Source: Allobrachymonas sp. (lineage in GTDB: Bacteria; Pseudomonadota; Gammaproteobacteria; Burkholderiales; Burkholderiaceae_C). From it: a stretch of 5,375 nucleotides of DNA. The translations under genes were made by a program, and so were the position numbers. Positions 1 to 5,375 of this stretch are shown here, one piece after another; positions within the stretch are counted from its first letter, which is position 1; each line of letters opens with the position of its first letter. The DNA lies in contig JAGOGU010000110.1 of assembly GCA_017996515.1 (NCBI GenBank), positions 1 to 5,375 on the forward strand, in the 5' to 3' direction. The notes below the pieces were generated by a model that saw only the letters and a list, made by a program, of their open reading frames with translations, was not told the DNA's origin and made no database searches.

Positions 1-253
1 GCGCATTGGGCGCGCCGCAAACGATTTGCAGCAATTCGCCACTGCCCGCATCGACCTTGCATACGCGCAGGCGATCGGCATCAGGGTGTTGCACGGCCTC
101 TTTGATTTCGGCCACCACAATGCCGCTAAAAGCAGGCGCCGCAGGGTGAAGCTCTTCCACCTCCAGCCCTGCCATGGTGAGCGTATCGGCCAGTTGCTGC
201 GTGGAAAGCGGCGGATTACAAAATTCGCGCAGCCAGGATTCAGGAAATTGCAT
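1..253 (-). CDS. pheT: Phenylalanine--tRNA ligase beta subunit, N-terminal part (cut by window edge)
   Basis: This is the start of the large subunit of the alpha2-beta2 phenylalanyl-tRNA synthetase, a cytoplasmic enzyme that attaches phenylalanine to tRNA-Phe; the subunit also carries the editing site for mischarged Tyr-tRNA. Only 84 complete codons lie in the window. Translation from the ATG at 251-253 gives [20 protein letters not shown], a typical PheT opening. From about residue 41 it continues into the OB-fold tRNA-binding domain ([20 protein letters not shown], then LRVCKVDAG and IVCGAPN), which matches the family closely. The gene lies 50 bases after the pheS stop, as expected for a co-transcribed pair. 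The ribosome site is weak (AAAGAA 5 bases before the ATG). Editing, B5 and anticodon-binding domains would lie beyond the left edge. Identity is very secure, but completeness cannot be judged. Confidence 0.96.
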   Translation of the reverse strand, partial: MQFPESWLREFCNPPLSTQQLADTLTMAGLEVEELHPAAPAFSGIVVAEIKEAVQHPDADRLRVCKVDAGSGELLQIVCGAPNA

Positions 254-303
254 AGCGTTTCTTTAATTCAATCTTTACTGAAGAGCGTGAAAGCTCAGAT
301 TCA

Positions 304-1359
304 TCAACGGAATTGGCTCAAAAAGCGCACATCGCCATCAAAGAACAGGCGCAAATCATTCACGCCATAGCGCAGCATGGTCAGCCGGTCTGGCCCCATG
401 CCGAATGCAAAGCCAATGTATTGTTCGGGATCCAGCCCCATATTGCGCACGACATTGGGGTGCACCTGACCGCTACCGGCCACTTCCAGCCACTTGCCTG
501 CCAGCGGCCCGCTCTGGAACTGGATGTCGATTTCGGCACTCGGCTCCGTGAACGGGAAAAAGCTGGGGCGAAAGCGCAGCACCAGATCATCGCTTTCAAA
601 AAACGTGCGGCAGAAATCGGTAAATACCACTTTCAGGTCTTTGAAGCTGATCGACTCGCCAATCCACAGACCTTCGCACTGATGGAACATGGGCGAATGC
701 GTTGCGTCGCTATCCACGCGGTAGGTGCGCCCCGGTGCAATGACGCGAATTTCAGGCATTCGCTGCCCGGCATCCAGCAAGGCTTTGTGGCGCTTCACAT
801 GCTGCACCGCATGGCGAATCTGCATGGGGCTGGTGTGCGTGCGCAGCAGATTGGGCGCTTTTTCGCTGCCGCCTTCCACATAGAAGGTATCGTGCATGGA
901 ACGCGCCGGATGGTCTTCGGGCGTGTTGAGCGCCGTGAAGTTGAACCAGTCGCTTTCAATTTCAGGCCCTTGGGCAACCTCAAACCCCATGCTGCCAAAA
1001 ATATTTTCAATGCGCTCCAAGGTCAGCGTCACGGGGTGCAATCCCCCTGCCCCACGGATACGCCCGGGCAGCGTCACGTCCAGCGCCTCGGCCTGAAGCT
1101 GCGCCTCAAGCTCCGCATCGGCCAATTGCTGGCGGCGCTCGGTCAGCGCGGCTTCAATCGCCTGCTTGGCCTGATTGATGGCTGCACCTCGGGCTTTTTT
1201 CTCTTCTACCGAAAGCTGCGCCATGTCTTTCATCAGCGCAGTGATGCTGCCAGACTTGCCCAGGAAGCGAGCCTTGGCATTTTCCAGATCGTTGGAGGTG
1301 TGGGCCTGCGCAAATTCTTCACGCGCAGAAGCGACTAGCGTTTCGAGATGGGGTGTCAT
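304..1359 (-). CDS. pheS: Phenylalanine--tRNA ligase alpha subunit
   Basis: This is the catalytic subunit of the cytoplasmic alpha2-beta2 PheRS, which activates phenylalanine with ATP and transfers it to tRNA-Phe. The 351-residue product has an N-terminal coiled-coil tRNA-binding arm (about 1-90), rich in Ala, Glu, Lys and Gln, followed by a class II catalytic core. Visible motifs are [16 protein letters not shown] (106-121, motif 1 region), RTHTS (173-177), [20 protein letters not shown] (208-227, motif 2), [13 protein letters not shown] (264-276), and [11 protein letters not shown] (315-325, motif 3). Ala318 in GFAFGMG corresponds to E. coli Ala294 in the Phe pocket. The protein is 24 residues longer than the 327-residue E. 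coli PheS, mainly from an insert of about 13 residues near 184-202 plus small ones near 162-168 and 282-286. The ATG at 1357-1359 is preceded by an in-frame TAA three codons upstream, so this start is well bounded, though no Shine-Dalgarno is visible. It ends in tandem stops (TGATGA). pheT follows 50 bases on. Confidence 0.98.
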   Translation of the reverse strand: MTPHLETLVASAREEFAQAHTSNDLENAKARFLGKSGSITALMKDMAQLSVEEKKARGAAINQAKQAIEAALTERRQQLADAELEAQLQAEALDVTLPGRIRGAGGLHPVTLTLERIENIFGSMGFEVAQGPEIESDWFNFTALNTPEDHPARSMHDTFYVEGGSEKAPNLLRTHTSPMQIRHAVQHVKRHKALLDAGQRMPEIRVIAPGRTYRVDSDATHSPMFHQCEGLWIGESISFKDLKVVFTDFCRTFFESDDLVLRFRPSFFPFTEPSAEIDIQFQSGPLAGKWLEVAGSGQVHPNVVRNMGLDPEQYIGFAFGMGPDRLTMLRYGVNDLRLFFDGDVRFLSQFR

Positions 1360-1380
1360 GATTTTTTATGCGTCAAAAAC

Positions 1381-1409
1381 AGAGCATGAAAACACAGGGG
1401 CAATGTCAA
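1381..1409 (-). promoter_or_regulatory. Possible pheS promoter (weak)
   Basis: On the minus strand a consensus TTGACA (1404-1409) sits 44 bases before the pheS ATG and downstream of the terminator, where a separate pheST promoter would be expected. The hexamer 17 bases on is TGCTCT (1381-1386), a poor -10 box, and neighbouring registers are no better. The call rests mainly on the perfect -35 and its position, so it is tentative. Confidence 0.27.
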
Positions 1410-1587
1410 GAACTTTCAGCCAAAAACCTTCATTTCGGCAGTGGGCAGTTTGGCTATCTCAACCCGCCCGACATGCCTCGCTCAGTGCCATTGGCAATAG
1501 CAGAGCATAGCTGCACGAGCTGTCTCGCCTTGGTTTTTCGGCGGCTGCCTTAAGATGCCTTCATGTTCTGTTTCTACCGTTCCAAAC

Positions 1588-1617
1588 AAAAAAGCCAGCA
1601 CTTTACAGCGCTGGCTT
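1588..1617 (-). terminator. Intrinsic terminator after rplT
   Basis: Read on the minus strand, AAGCCAGC (1610-1617) pairs perfectly over 8 bp with GCTGGCTT (1592-1599) across a 10-base loop. The second arm runs straight into a T-tract (six T at 1588-1593, then GTTT). This is a classic Rho-independent form. It lies 66 bases after the rplT stop, so it would end or attenuate the transcript before pheS. The plus strand has no T-tract after the stem, so the signal is directional. Confidence 0.85.
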
Positions 1618-1683
1618 CGCATCGGTCATTTTGCAGGAGACGACAAACTACGCAAATAGTCTGAGCGCTTCCTGCATTACCAC

Positions 1684-2043
1684 TTAGGCAGCCAGCTTGG
1701 CCTTGACCTGATTGACGATAGCCGCAAAAGCTGCTTCATCATGCACGGCGATATCCGCCAGCACCTTGCGGTCCAGACCGATTTGCGCCTTGTTCAGGCC
1801 GTTGATAAACTGGCTGTAAGTCAAACCATTGGCACGTGCGGCAGCGTTGATACGAGCGATCCACAACTGACGGAATACGCGCTTTTTGGCACGACGATCG
1901 CGATAGGCATATTGCCCAGCCTTCATGACAGCTTGCTTGGCAACGCGGAATACATTGCCGCGACGGCCGCGGAAGCCTTTGGCAAGCGCCAGGATTTTCT
2001 TGTGACGAGCGTGTGCGGTAACACCACGTTTTACGCGAGGCAT
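1684..2043 (-). CDS. rplT: Large ribosomal subunit protein bL20
   Basis: L20 binds 23S rRNA early in 50S assembly, and in E. coli it also represses translation of its own rpmI-rplT message. The 119-residue product is close to the 118 of E. coli and very basic. It shows the family pattern throughout: [18 protein letters not shown] at the N-terminus, [21 protein letters not shown] at about 22-42, [20 protein letters not shown] at 47-66, and the globular C-terminal part with [11 protein letters not shown] and [11 protein letters not shown]. The N-terminal half is the extended rRNA-threading tail. The ATG at 2041-2043 has AAGGAG (2051-2056) 7 bases upstream. The gene follows rpmI by 26 bases, so the two are surely co-transcribed, and an intrinsic terminator follows it. 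Confidence 0.99.
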   Translation of the reverse strand: MPRVKRGVTAHARHKKILALAKGFRGRRGNVFRVAKQAVMKAGQYAYRDRRAKKRVFRQLWIARINAAARANGLTYSQFINGLNKAQIGLDRKVLADIAVHDEAAFAAIVNQVKAKLAA

Positions 2044-2069
2044 GTTTTTTCTCCTTGTTCGTCAGTTGA

Positions 2070-2273
2070 TTACAGGCCAGCAAAGGGCAGCATTTGTGCG
2101 ATATGACCCAAATCGGTCTCATGCACATTCACTGCACCACGCAAATGGCGCTTGTTTTTGGTGGTTTTCTTGGTCAGGATGTGGCGTTTGAACGCCTGCC
2201 CCCGTTTGACGGTACCACCTGGACGAACGCGGAAACGTTTTTTCGCGCTGCTCTTGGTCTTCATTTTGGGCAT
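2070..2273 (-). CDS. rpmI: Large ribosomal subunit protein bL35
   Basis: L35 is a small, highly basic protein of the 50S subunit. The 67-residue product (E. coli 65) opens with [16 protein letters not shown], the family signature, and continues with [20 protein letters not shown] and a C-terminal [11 protein letters not shown]; almost the whole chain is Lys/Arg-rich. The ATG at 2271-2273 has AAGGAG (2281-2286) exactly 7 bases upstream. A second ATG in between (2276-2278) is followed at once by TAA and is only 1 base from the ribosome site, so it is not the gene start. The gene is preceded by a 224-base structured gap after infC and followed after 26 bases by rplT, its usual partner. Confidence 0.98.
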   Translation of the reverse strand: MPKMKTKSSAKKRFRVRPGGTVKRGQAFKRHILTKKTTKNKRHLRGAVNVHETDLGHIAQMLPFAGL

Positions 2274-2308
2274 TTACATGCTCCTTTTTGCTTTGTGCTC
2301 GTGAGGCG

Positions 2309-2329
2309 ACAGGCAAACCCCTTGCCTGT
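2309..2329 (-). other. Stem-loop 4 of the infC-rpmI leader
   Basis: Minus-strand ACAGGCAA (2322-2329) pairs perfectly over 8 bp with TTGCCTGT (2309-2316) around the 5-base loop GGGGT. It lies 22 bases before the rpmI Shine-Dalgarno, close enough to affect ribosome access. Its TTTGCC arm could also pair with the GGCAAA arm of stem-loop 2. Confidence 0.68.
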
Positions 2330-2353
2330 ACTTGTTGGCCCCGAGCCACTTGT

Positions 2354-2373
2354 TTCCGGCAAAACTGCCGGAA
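2354..2373 (-). other. Stem-loop 3 of the infC-rpmI leader
   Basis: Minus-strand TTCCGGCA (2366-2373) pairs perfectly over 8 bp with TGCCGGAA (2354-2361) around a 4-base GTTT loop. It begins only 4 bases after stem-loop 2. ACAAGTGG follows, so it is not an intrinsic terminator. Confidence 0.72.
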
Positions 2374-2377
2374 TGAA

Positions 2378-2409
2378 TTTGCCAGGCGATTCATGAATCA
2401 CCTGGCAAA
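2378..2409 (-). other. Stem-loop 2 of the infC-rpmI leader (long, near-perfect)
   Basis: Minus-strand TTTGCCAGG (2401-2409) pairs with CCTGGCAAA (2378-2386), and the stem continues through a U-G pair (2400 with 2387) and GATT/AATC to a CATG tetraloop, giving about 14 bp. The one non-Watson-Crick position is a U-G wobble in minus-strand RNA but a C-A mismatch in plus-strand RNA, which fits a function in the rpmI-side transcript. It is preceded, not followed, by a T-run. Confidence 0.75.
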
Positions 2410-2436
2410 AAACTGTCCTCATCAAATCAGATGACA

Positions 2437-2456
2437 CAGAGCGCAATCACGCTCTG
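2437..2456 (-). other. Stem-loop 1 of the infC-rpmI leader
   Basis: Minus-strand CAGAGCG (2450-2456) pairs perfectly over 7 bp with CGCTCTG (2437-2443) around a 6-base loop. It lies 41 bases after the infC stop. The sequence that follows (TGTCATCTG) has no T-run, so it is not a standard terminator. Confidence 0.7.
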
Positions 2457-2497
2457 CAAAACCCTTGCAACCTATCGGCATCAACGCGCCATGCGCA

Positions 2498-3118
2498 TCA
2501 AGCTTTGCTTTCAGATTCCGCAGATTGCGTTGCATCTTCGGCCACTTCCGCCTTCTCTTTTGACGCTGCAACCTTCTTGCGACCAGGCGCCACAACCATG
2601 ATCATCTGGCGACCTTCCAGCTTGGGAAACTGCTCAACAACGATCGACTCTCCCAACTCATCGCGAATGCGCTGCAACAAGGCCATGCCGATTTCCTGGT
2701 GCGTGATCTCGCGTCCACGGAAACGAAGCGTGATTTTACACTTGTCGCCGTCTTCCAGAAAGCGGCGGATATTGCGCATCTTGATGTTGTAATCGCCATC
2801 ATCGGTGCCAGGGCGGAATTTGATTTCCTTGACGTCAATGACCTTTTGCTTGGCCTTGGCCTCAGCCGCCCTTTTTTGTTCCTGGTACTTGAACTTGCCA
2901 TAGTCCATCAGGCGGCAAACAGGCGGATTGGCTGTTGCGGCAATCTCGACCAGATCAACATCCAATTCACCGGCCATGCGCAGGGCTTCCTGCACGGAAA
3001 CGATACCCAAGGGCTCATTTTCCGGCCCGGAAAGACGAACTTCGGGCGCAGTGATTTCACGGTTCAGACGATGTTTACGTTCTTCGCGCTGACGGCGATC
3101 GCGGAATTCGGTAGCGAT
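2498..3118 (-). CDS. infC: Translation initiation factor IF-3, probable ATC start
   Basis: IF-3 binds the 30S subunit, blocks premature 50S joining and checks start codon and initiator tRNA. The 206-residue product has an N-terminal domain (about 15-80: [49 protein letters not shown]), a Lys/Ala-rich linker, and a C-terminal 30S-binding domain (about 90-178: [53 protein letters not shown]). It then has an acidic Ala/Glu/Ser tail of about 25 residues that the 180-residue E. coli protein lacks. Start choice: the first in-frame ATG falls at residue 48, inside the N domain, and a TTG at 3008-3010 is Leu37 of the conserved LGIVS. Reading upstream restores a normal N-terminus ([18 protein letters not shown]). 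The only plausible start codon before the in-frame TGA (3134-3136) is ATC at 3116-3118, with AAGGA 7 bases upstream. Confidence 0.95.
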   Translation of the reverse strand: MATEFRDRRQREERKHRLNREITAPEVRLSGPENEPLGIVSVQEALRMAGELDVDLVEIAATANPPVCRLMDYGKFKYQEQKRAAEAKAKQKVIDVKEIKFRPGTDDGDYNIKMRNIRRFLEDGDKCKITLRFRGREITHQEIGMALLQRIRDELGESIVVEQFPKLEGRQMIMVVAPGRKKVAASKEKAEVAEDATQSAESESKA

Positions 3119-3125
3119 GGTGCAA

Positions 3126-3130
3126 TCCTT
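3126..3130 (-). promoter_or_regulatory. Shine-Dalgarno that fixes the ATC start of infC
   Basis: Minus-strand AAGGA lies exactly 7 bases before the ATC at 3116-3118. This is the same spacing as the AAGGAG sites of rpmI and rplT in this window. It supports initiation at the near-cognate ATC rather than at the TTG 36 codons downstream. Confidence 0.8.
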
Positions 3131-3191
3131 TTTTCAAAAATATCCAGACCAGAGGCTGAAAGCAATCACAAAAAATGCTCTCAGCAAGCCA

Positions 3192-5114
3192 TCATCCCTG
3201 AGACGTTTCAGATTTGCTGCTGATTTCGGTTTGCAGCAACTGCATGAAATTCTCAAGAGGCATGACGCCTAAATCCTTGTTTCCTCTGGCGCGTACAGCC
3301 ACGGTGCCGCTTTCCTTTTCCTTGTCGCCAACGACCAGGATATAGGGGAGCTTGCGTGTGGCATGGCTGCGTATTTTATAGGTGATTTTGTCGTTCGCCA
3401 GGTCAAAGCCGGCTCTGAAGCCTTTATTTTGCAGCGTTTGTGCCACTGTTTTGGCGTATTCCGCTTGCGCGTCGGTGATATTGAGTACCACAACCTGCTC
3501 TGGCGCCAGCCAGGCGGGCATGGCGCCCGCATGCTGCTCGATCAGAATACCGATGAAACGCTCCATGCTGCCGACAATGGCGCGGTGCAGCATCACAGGG
3601 CGATGGCGCGCGCCGTCTTCACCCACGTATTCGGCATCCAGCCGTTCGGCCATGGAAAAGTCCACTTGGATGGTACCGCATTGCCACTGGCGGCCAATGG
3701 CGTCTTTGAGCGTGTATTCGATTTTGGGGCCATAGAAGGCGCCATCGCCCGGCGAAACCTCGAACTCGCAGCCCGATGCGCGCAGGCTTTCCACCAAGGC
3801 GTGCTCGGCCTTGTCCCAAATGGCGTCCGATCCAATGCGTTGTTCAGGCCGCGTGGCTACCTTGTAGATGATGTCGGTAAAGCCAAAATCCTTGTAAACC
3901 TTTTGCAGCAACGTGCTGAAAGCGGTGACTTCAGCCTGTATCTGATCTTCGGTGCAGAAAACGTGTCCGTCATCTTGCGTGAAGGCGCGCACCCGCATGA
4001 TGCCGTGCAGGCCGCCAGAAGGCTCGTTGCGATGGCAAGCGCCAAATTCGCCATAACGCAGCGGCAGATCGCGGTAGCTTTTCACGCCTTGCTTGAAGAT
4101 GAGGATGTGCCCCGGACAGTTCATGGGCTTGAGCGCATAGTCGCGTTTTTCGCTCTCGGTGGTGAACATGTTGTCACGGTATTTGTCCCAGTGACCGGTT
4201 TTCTCCCACAAGGATTTGTCGAGAATTTGCGGACCCTTCACTTCCTGATAGCCGTTGTCGCGATACACACGGCGCATGTACTGCTCCACCTCTTGCCACA
4301 GCGTCCAGCCCTTGGGGTGCCAGAACACGGTGCCGGGCGAATGCTCGTCGATATGGAACAGATCCAGCTCTTTGCCCAACTTGCGGTGATCGCGCTTTTC
4401 GGCCTCTTCCATGCGCGTGATGTAGGCATCCAGCTCTTTCTTGTCGGCCCAGGCCGTGCCATACACGCGCTGCAACTGCTCGTTTTTGGCATCGCCACGC
4501 CAATAGGCGCCAGCCAGCTTGGTCAGCTTGAAGGCCTTGAGAAAACGAGTATTGGGCACGTGCGGGCCACGGCACATATCCACATATTCCTGGTGGTAGT
4601 ACAGGCCCATGGCTGTTTCGTCAGGCATGTCGTCCACCAAGCGCAATTTGTACTCTTCGCCGCGCGATTTGAAAACCTCGATCACTTCCGCCCGCGGCGT
4701 CATTTTCTTGATGACGTCGTAATCTTGCGCAATCAGCTCTTTCATGCGCTTTTCGATCGCCGCCATGTCTTCGGGGGTGAAGGGGCGCTCGTAAGCGATG
4801 TCGTAATAAAACCCTTCGTCAATCACTGGGCCGATCACCATCTTGGCCGTGGGGTACAACTGCTTGACCGCATGCCCCACCAAGTGGGCGCAAGAGTGGC
4901 GGATGATCTCGACGCCTTCTTTGTCTTTGGGGGTGATGATTTGCAATGTGGCGTTGCGGTCGATCGTGTCGCAGGCATCTACCAGCCTGCCATCGACCTT
5001 GCCCGCCACCGTGTTTTTGGCCAGACCCGGGCCGATGGATTGCGCCACTTCGGCCACTGTTACGGGGCCGGAAAACTCGCGCTGCGAACCGTCTGGAAGA
5101 GTAATTTGAATCAT
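3192..5114 (-). CDS. thrS: Threonine--tRNA ligase
   Basis: This cytoplasmic class II synthetase charges tRNA-Thr and edits Ser-tRNA-Thr. The 640-residue product (E. coli 642) has the full domain order. A TGS domain spans about 1-62. The editing domain spans about 63-225, with His73, His77, Cys181 and His185 (HSCAH and CRGPH) matching the editing-site residues. The catalytic core spans about 243-535, with zinc ligands Cys333 (MNCPGH), His384 (DDGHVF) and His510 (MLHRAI), and motif 2 Arg362 in HRNEPSG. The anticodon-binding domain spans about 536-640 ([29 protein letters not shown]). The start at 5112-5114 gives MIQITLPDG, the usual family opening; an upstream in-frame GTG (5187-5189) would add 25 unconserved residues. 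No clear Shine-Dalgarno precedes the ATG. infC follows after 73 bases. All key residues are present, so the gene looks intact. Confidence 0.99.
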   Translation of the reverse strand: MIQITLPDGSQREFSGPVTVAEVAQSIGPGLAKNTVAGKVDGRLVDACDTIDRNATLQIITPKDKEGVEIIRHSCAHLVGHAVKQLYPTAKMVIGPVIDEGFYYDIAYERPFTPEDMAAIEKRMKELIAQDYDVIKKMTPRAEVIEVFKSRGEEYKLRLVDDMPDETAMGLYYHQEYVDMCRGPHVPNTRFLKAFKLTKLAGAYWRGDAKNEQLQRVYGTAWADKKELDAYITRMEEAEKRDHRKLGKELDLFHIDEHSPGTVFWHPKGWTLWQEVEQYMRRVYRDNGYQEVKGPQILDKSLWEKTGHWDKYRDNMFTTESEKRDYALKPMNCPGHILIFKQGVKSYRDLPLRYGEFGACHRNEPSGGLHGIMRVRAFTQDDGHVFCTEDQIQAEVTAFSTLLQKVYKDFGFTDIIYKVATRPEQRIGSDAIWDKAEHALVESLRASGCEFEVSPGDGAFYGPKIEYTLKDAIGRQWQCGTIQVDFSMAERLDAEYVGEDGARHRPVMLHRAIVGSMERFIGILIEQHAGAMPAWLAPEQVVVLNITDAQAEYAKTVAQTLQNKGFRAGFDLANDKITYKIRSHATRKLPYILVVGDKEKESGTVAVRARGNKDLGVMPLENFMQLLQTEISSKSETSQG

Positions 5115-5375
5115 TGTGATCAACCAAAAAACAAAATCTGCAAATAAAAGTGAAAATGGCGCTGATGCCGTTGGCACAAACCGACCCACACATCAAAAGC
5201 CTGCCGCCAGCCAATTGTTGTCATCTGCGCTGCTCGCAAGCACACTCGCCGCACCCTGACTGACGGCCAACGCCAAATATCGGGCAAAACATCCATCAGC
5301 ACACAAGCGCTGTACGGCTGCGGCAAACTTTCGCCATACCCCGATCGACAGCGCCCTGCCCGGGCGCGCTTGTTC
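5115..5375. other. Region upstream of thrS, no gene seen
   Basis: These 261 bases should contain the thrS leader and promoter, but I found no convincing -35/-10 pair. The only candidate open frames are short and match nothing I recognise, such as a 35-codon plus-strand frame from 5156. AT content rises in the last 45 bases before thrS, mostly T on the minus strand. A GC-rich hairpin lies at 5351-5367 (GCGCCC with GGGCGC, 5-base loop), but it has no T-run inside the window. No tRNA was recognised. Confidence 0.5.

Larger units (their letters stand above)
1360..1683 (-). other. rplT-pheS intergenic region (324 bases)
   Basis: No convincing gene lies here. On the minus strand it holds, in order, an intrinsic terminator (1588-1617), then a stretch of about 180 bases without recognised elements, then a TTGACA box (1404-1409) close to pheS. 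In E. coli the equivalent gap carries the Phe-rich pheM leader peptide and an attenuator. Here the short minus-strand reading frames, such as MQEALRLFA, MTDAKPAL, MKAS, MSGGLR and MKVFG, contain at most one Phe each, so I see no equivalent peptide. A long-range pairing of AGCCAAA (1449-1455) with TTTGGCT (1418-1424) is possible but weak. Confidence 0.6.
2274..2497 (-). promoter_or_regulatory. Structured leader upstream of rpmI-rplT
   Basis: The gap between infC and rpmI holds four consecutive stem-loops of 7 to 14 bp on the minus strand, and none is followed by a T-tract. Transcription should therefore read through, and the RNA would be highly folded just before the rpmI ribosome site. In E. 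coli, L20 represses rpmI-rplT by binding a folded operator in this same interval. The position and structure suggest an equivalent control element here, but I cannot match it to a known L20 site by eye. No convincing promoter was seen inside it. Confidence 0.5.

Noticed and set aside
313..1338. A 341-codon open frame on the plus strand opposite pheS
   Set aside because: Antisense shadow of conserved PheS, with no recognisable domain and no ribosome site.
1642..1674. Short minus-strand frame MQEALRLFA after rplT as a pheM-like leader peptide
   Set aside because: It has one Phe codon, no ribosome site, and starts 9 bases after the rplT stop. It lacks the Phe run expected for attenuation.
3137..3165. 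Possible promoter before infC: TTGCTT and TATTTT 17 bases apart on the minus strand
   Set aside because: The implied transcription start (about 3130) falls on the infC Shine-Dalgarno, which would leave almost no leader. The -35 match is also only 3 of 6.
3157..3183. Stem-loop in the thrS-infC gap (TGAGAGCA with TGCTTTCA)
   Set aside because: It has 8 bp with one G-U pair but an 11-base loop and no T-run afterwards, so it is not a terminator. It is too weak to list as a feature.
3363..5147. A 594-codon open frame on the plus strand opposite thrS
   Set aside because: It is the exact antisense of a fully conserved ThrRS, its protein resembles no known family (His-, Phe- and Val-rich mirror of thrS codons), and long antisense frames are common opposite genes of this base composition.
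5115..5189. A 25-residue N-terminal extension of ThrRS from the GTG at 5187-5189
   Set aside because: The extension is not ThrRS-like, has no ribosome site, and the standard family N-terminus begins exactly at the ATG at 5112-5114.
5351..5367. GC-rich hairpin at the right edge, possibly a plus-strand terminator
   Set aside because: Six bp with a 5-base loop, but the sequence after it (GCTTGTTC on plus) lacks a T-tract within the window, and no plus-strand gene precedes it.

Overview
This window is a conserved translation gene cluster, with every gene on the minus strand. In transcription order (right to left) it reads thrS, infC, rpmI, rplT, pheS, and the first 84 codons of pheT, which runs off the left edge. 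The products are two aminoacyl-tRNA synthetases (ThrRS and both subunits of PheRS), initiation factor IF-3, and ribosomal proteins L35 and L20. The IF-3 N-terminus ([14 protein letters not shown]), its alanine/glutamate-rich tail, a PheS longer than the E. coli form through internal insertions, and moderate-to-high GC point to a betaproteobacterium, probably Burkholderiales close to Comamonadaceae. That placement is inferred from remembered family features, not from a search.

Region by region. 5115-5375 is non-coding as far as I can tell and must hold the thrS leader. 3192-5114 is thrS. A 73-base gap leads to infC (2498-3118), which appears to start at a rare ATC codon. A 224-base gap (2274-2497) holds four consecutive strong stem-loops, none with a U-tract, and looks like a structured mRNA leader for rpmI-rplT. 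rpmI (2070-2273) and rplT (1684-2043) lie 26 bases apart, each with an AAGGAG site. A 324-base gap (1360-1683) holds a clear intrinsic terminator 66 bases after rplT, and a TTGACA element close to pheS. pheS (304-1359) and pheT (1-253, partial) follow.

The genes form one functional theme: charging of tRNA with Thr and Phe, initiation fidelity, and large-subunit assembly. In E. coli the same set is controlled by ThrRS binding the thrS leader, IF-3 discriminating against its own AUU start codon, L20 repressing rpmI-rplT, and a Phe leader peptide attenuating pheST. Here I can see a counterpart for the IF-3 loop (ATC start) and a candidate for the L20 loop (the structured leader). I see no Phe-rich leader peptide before pheS.

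No unknown system, mobile element, CRISPR array or RNA gene was found. The points most worth checking are regulatory: the ATC start of infC, the four-hairpin leader, and the terminator that may separate pheST from the upstream genes.
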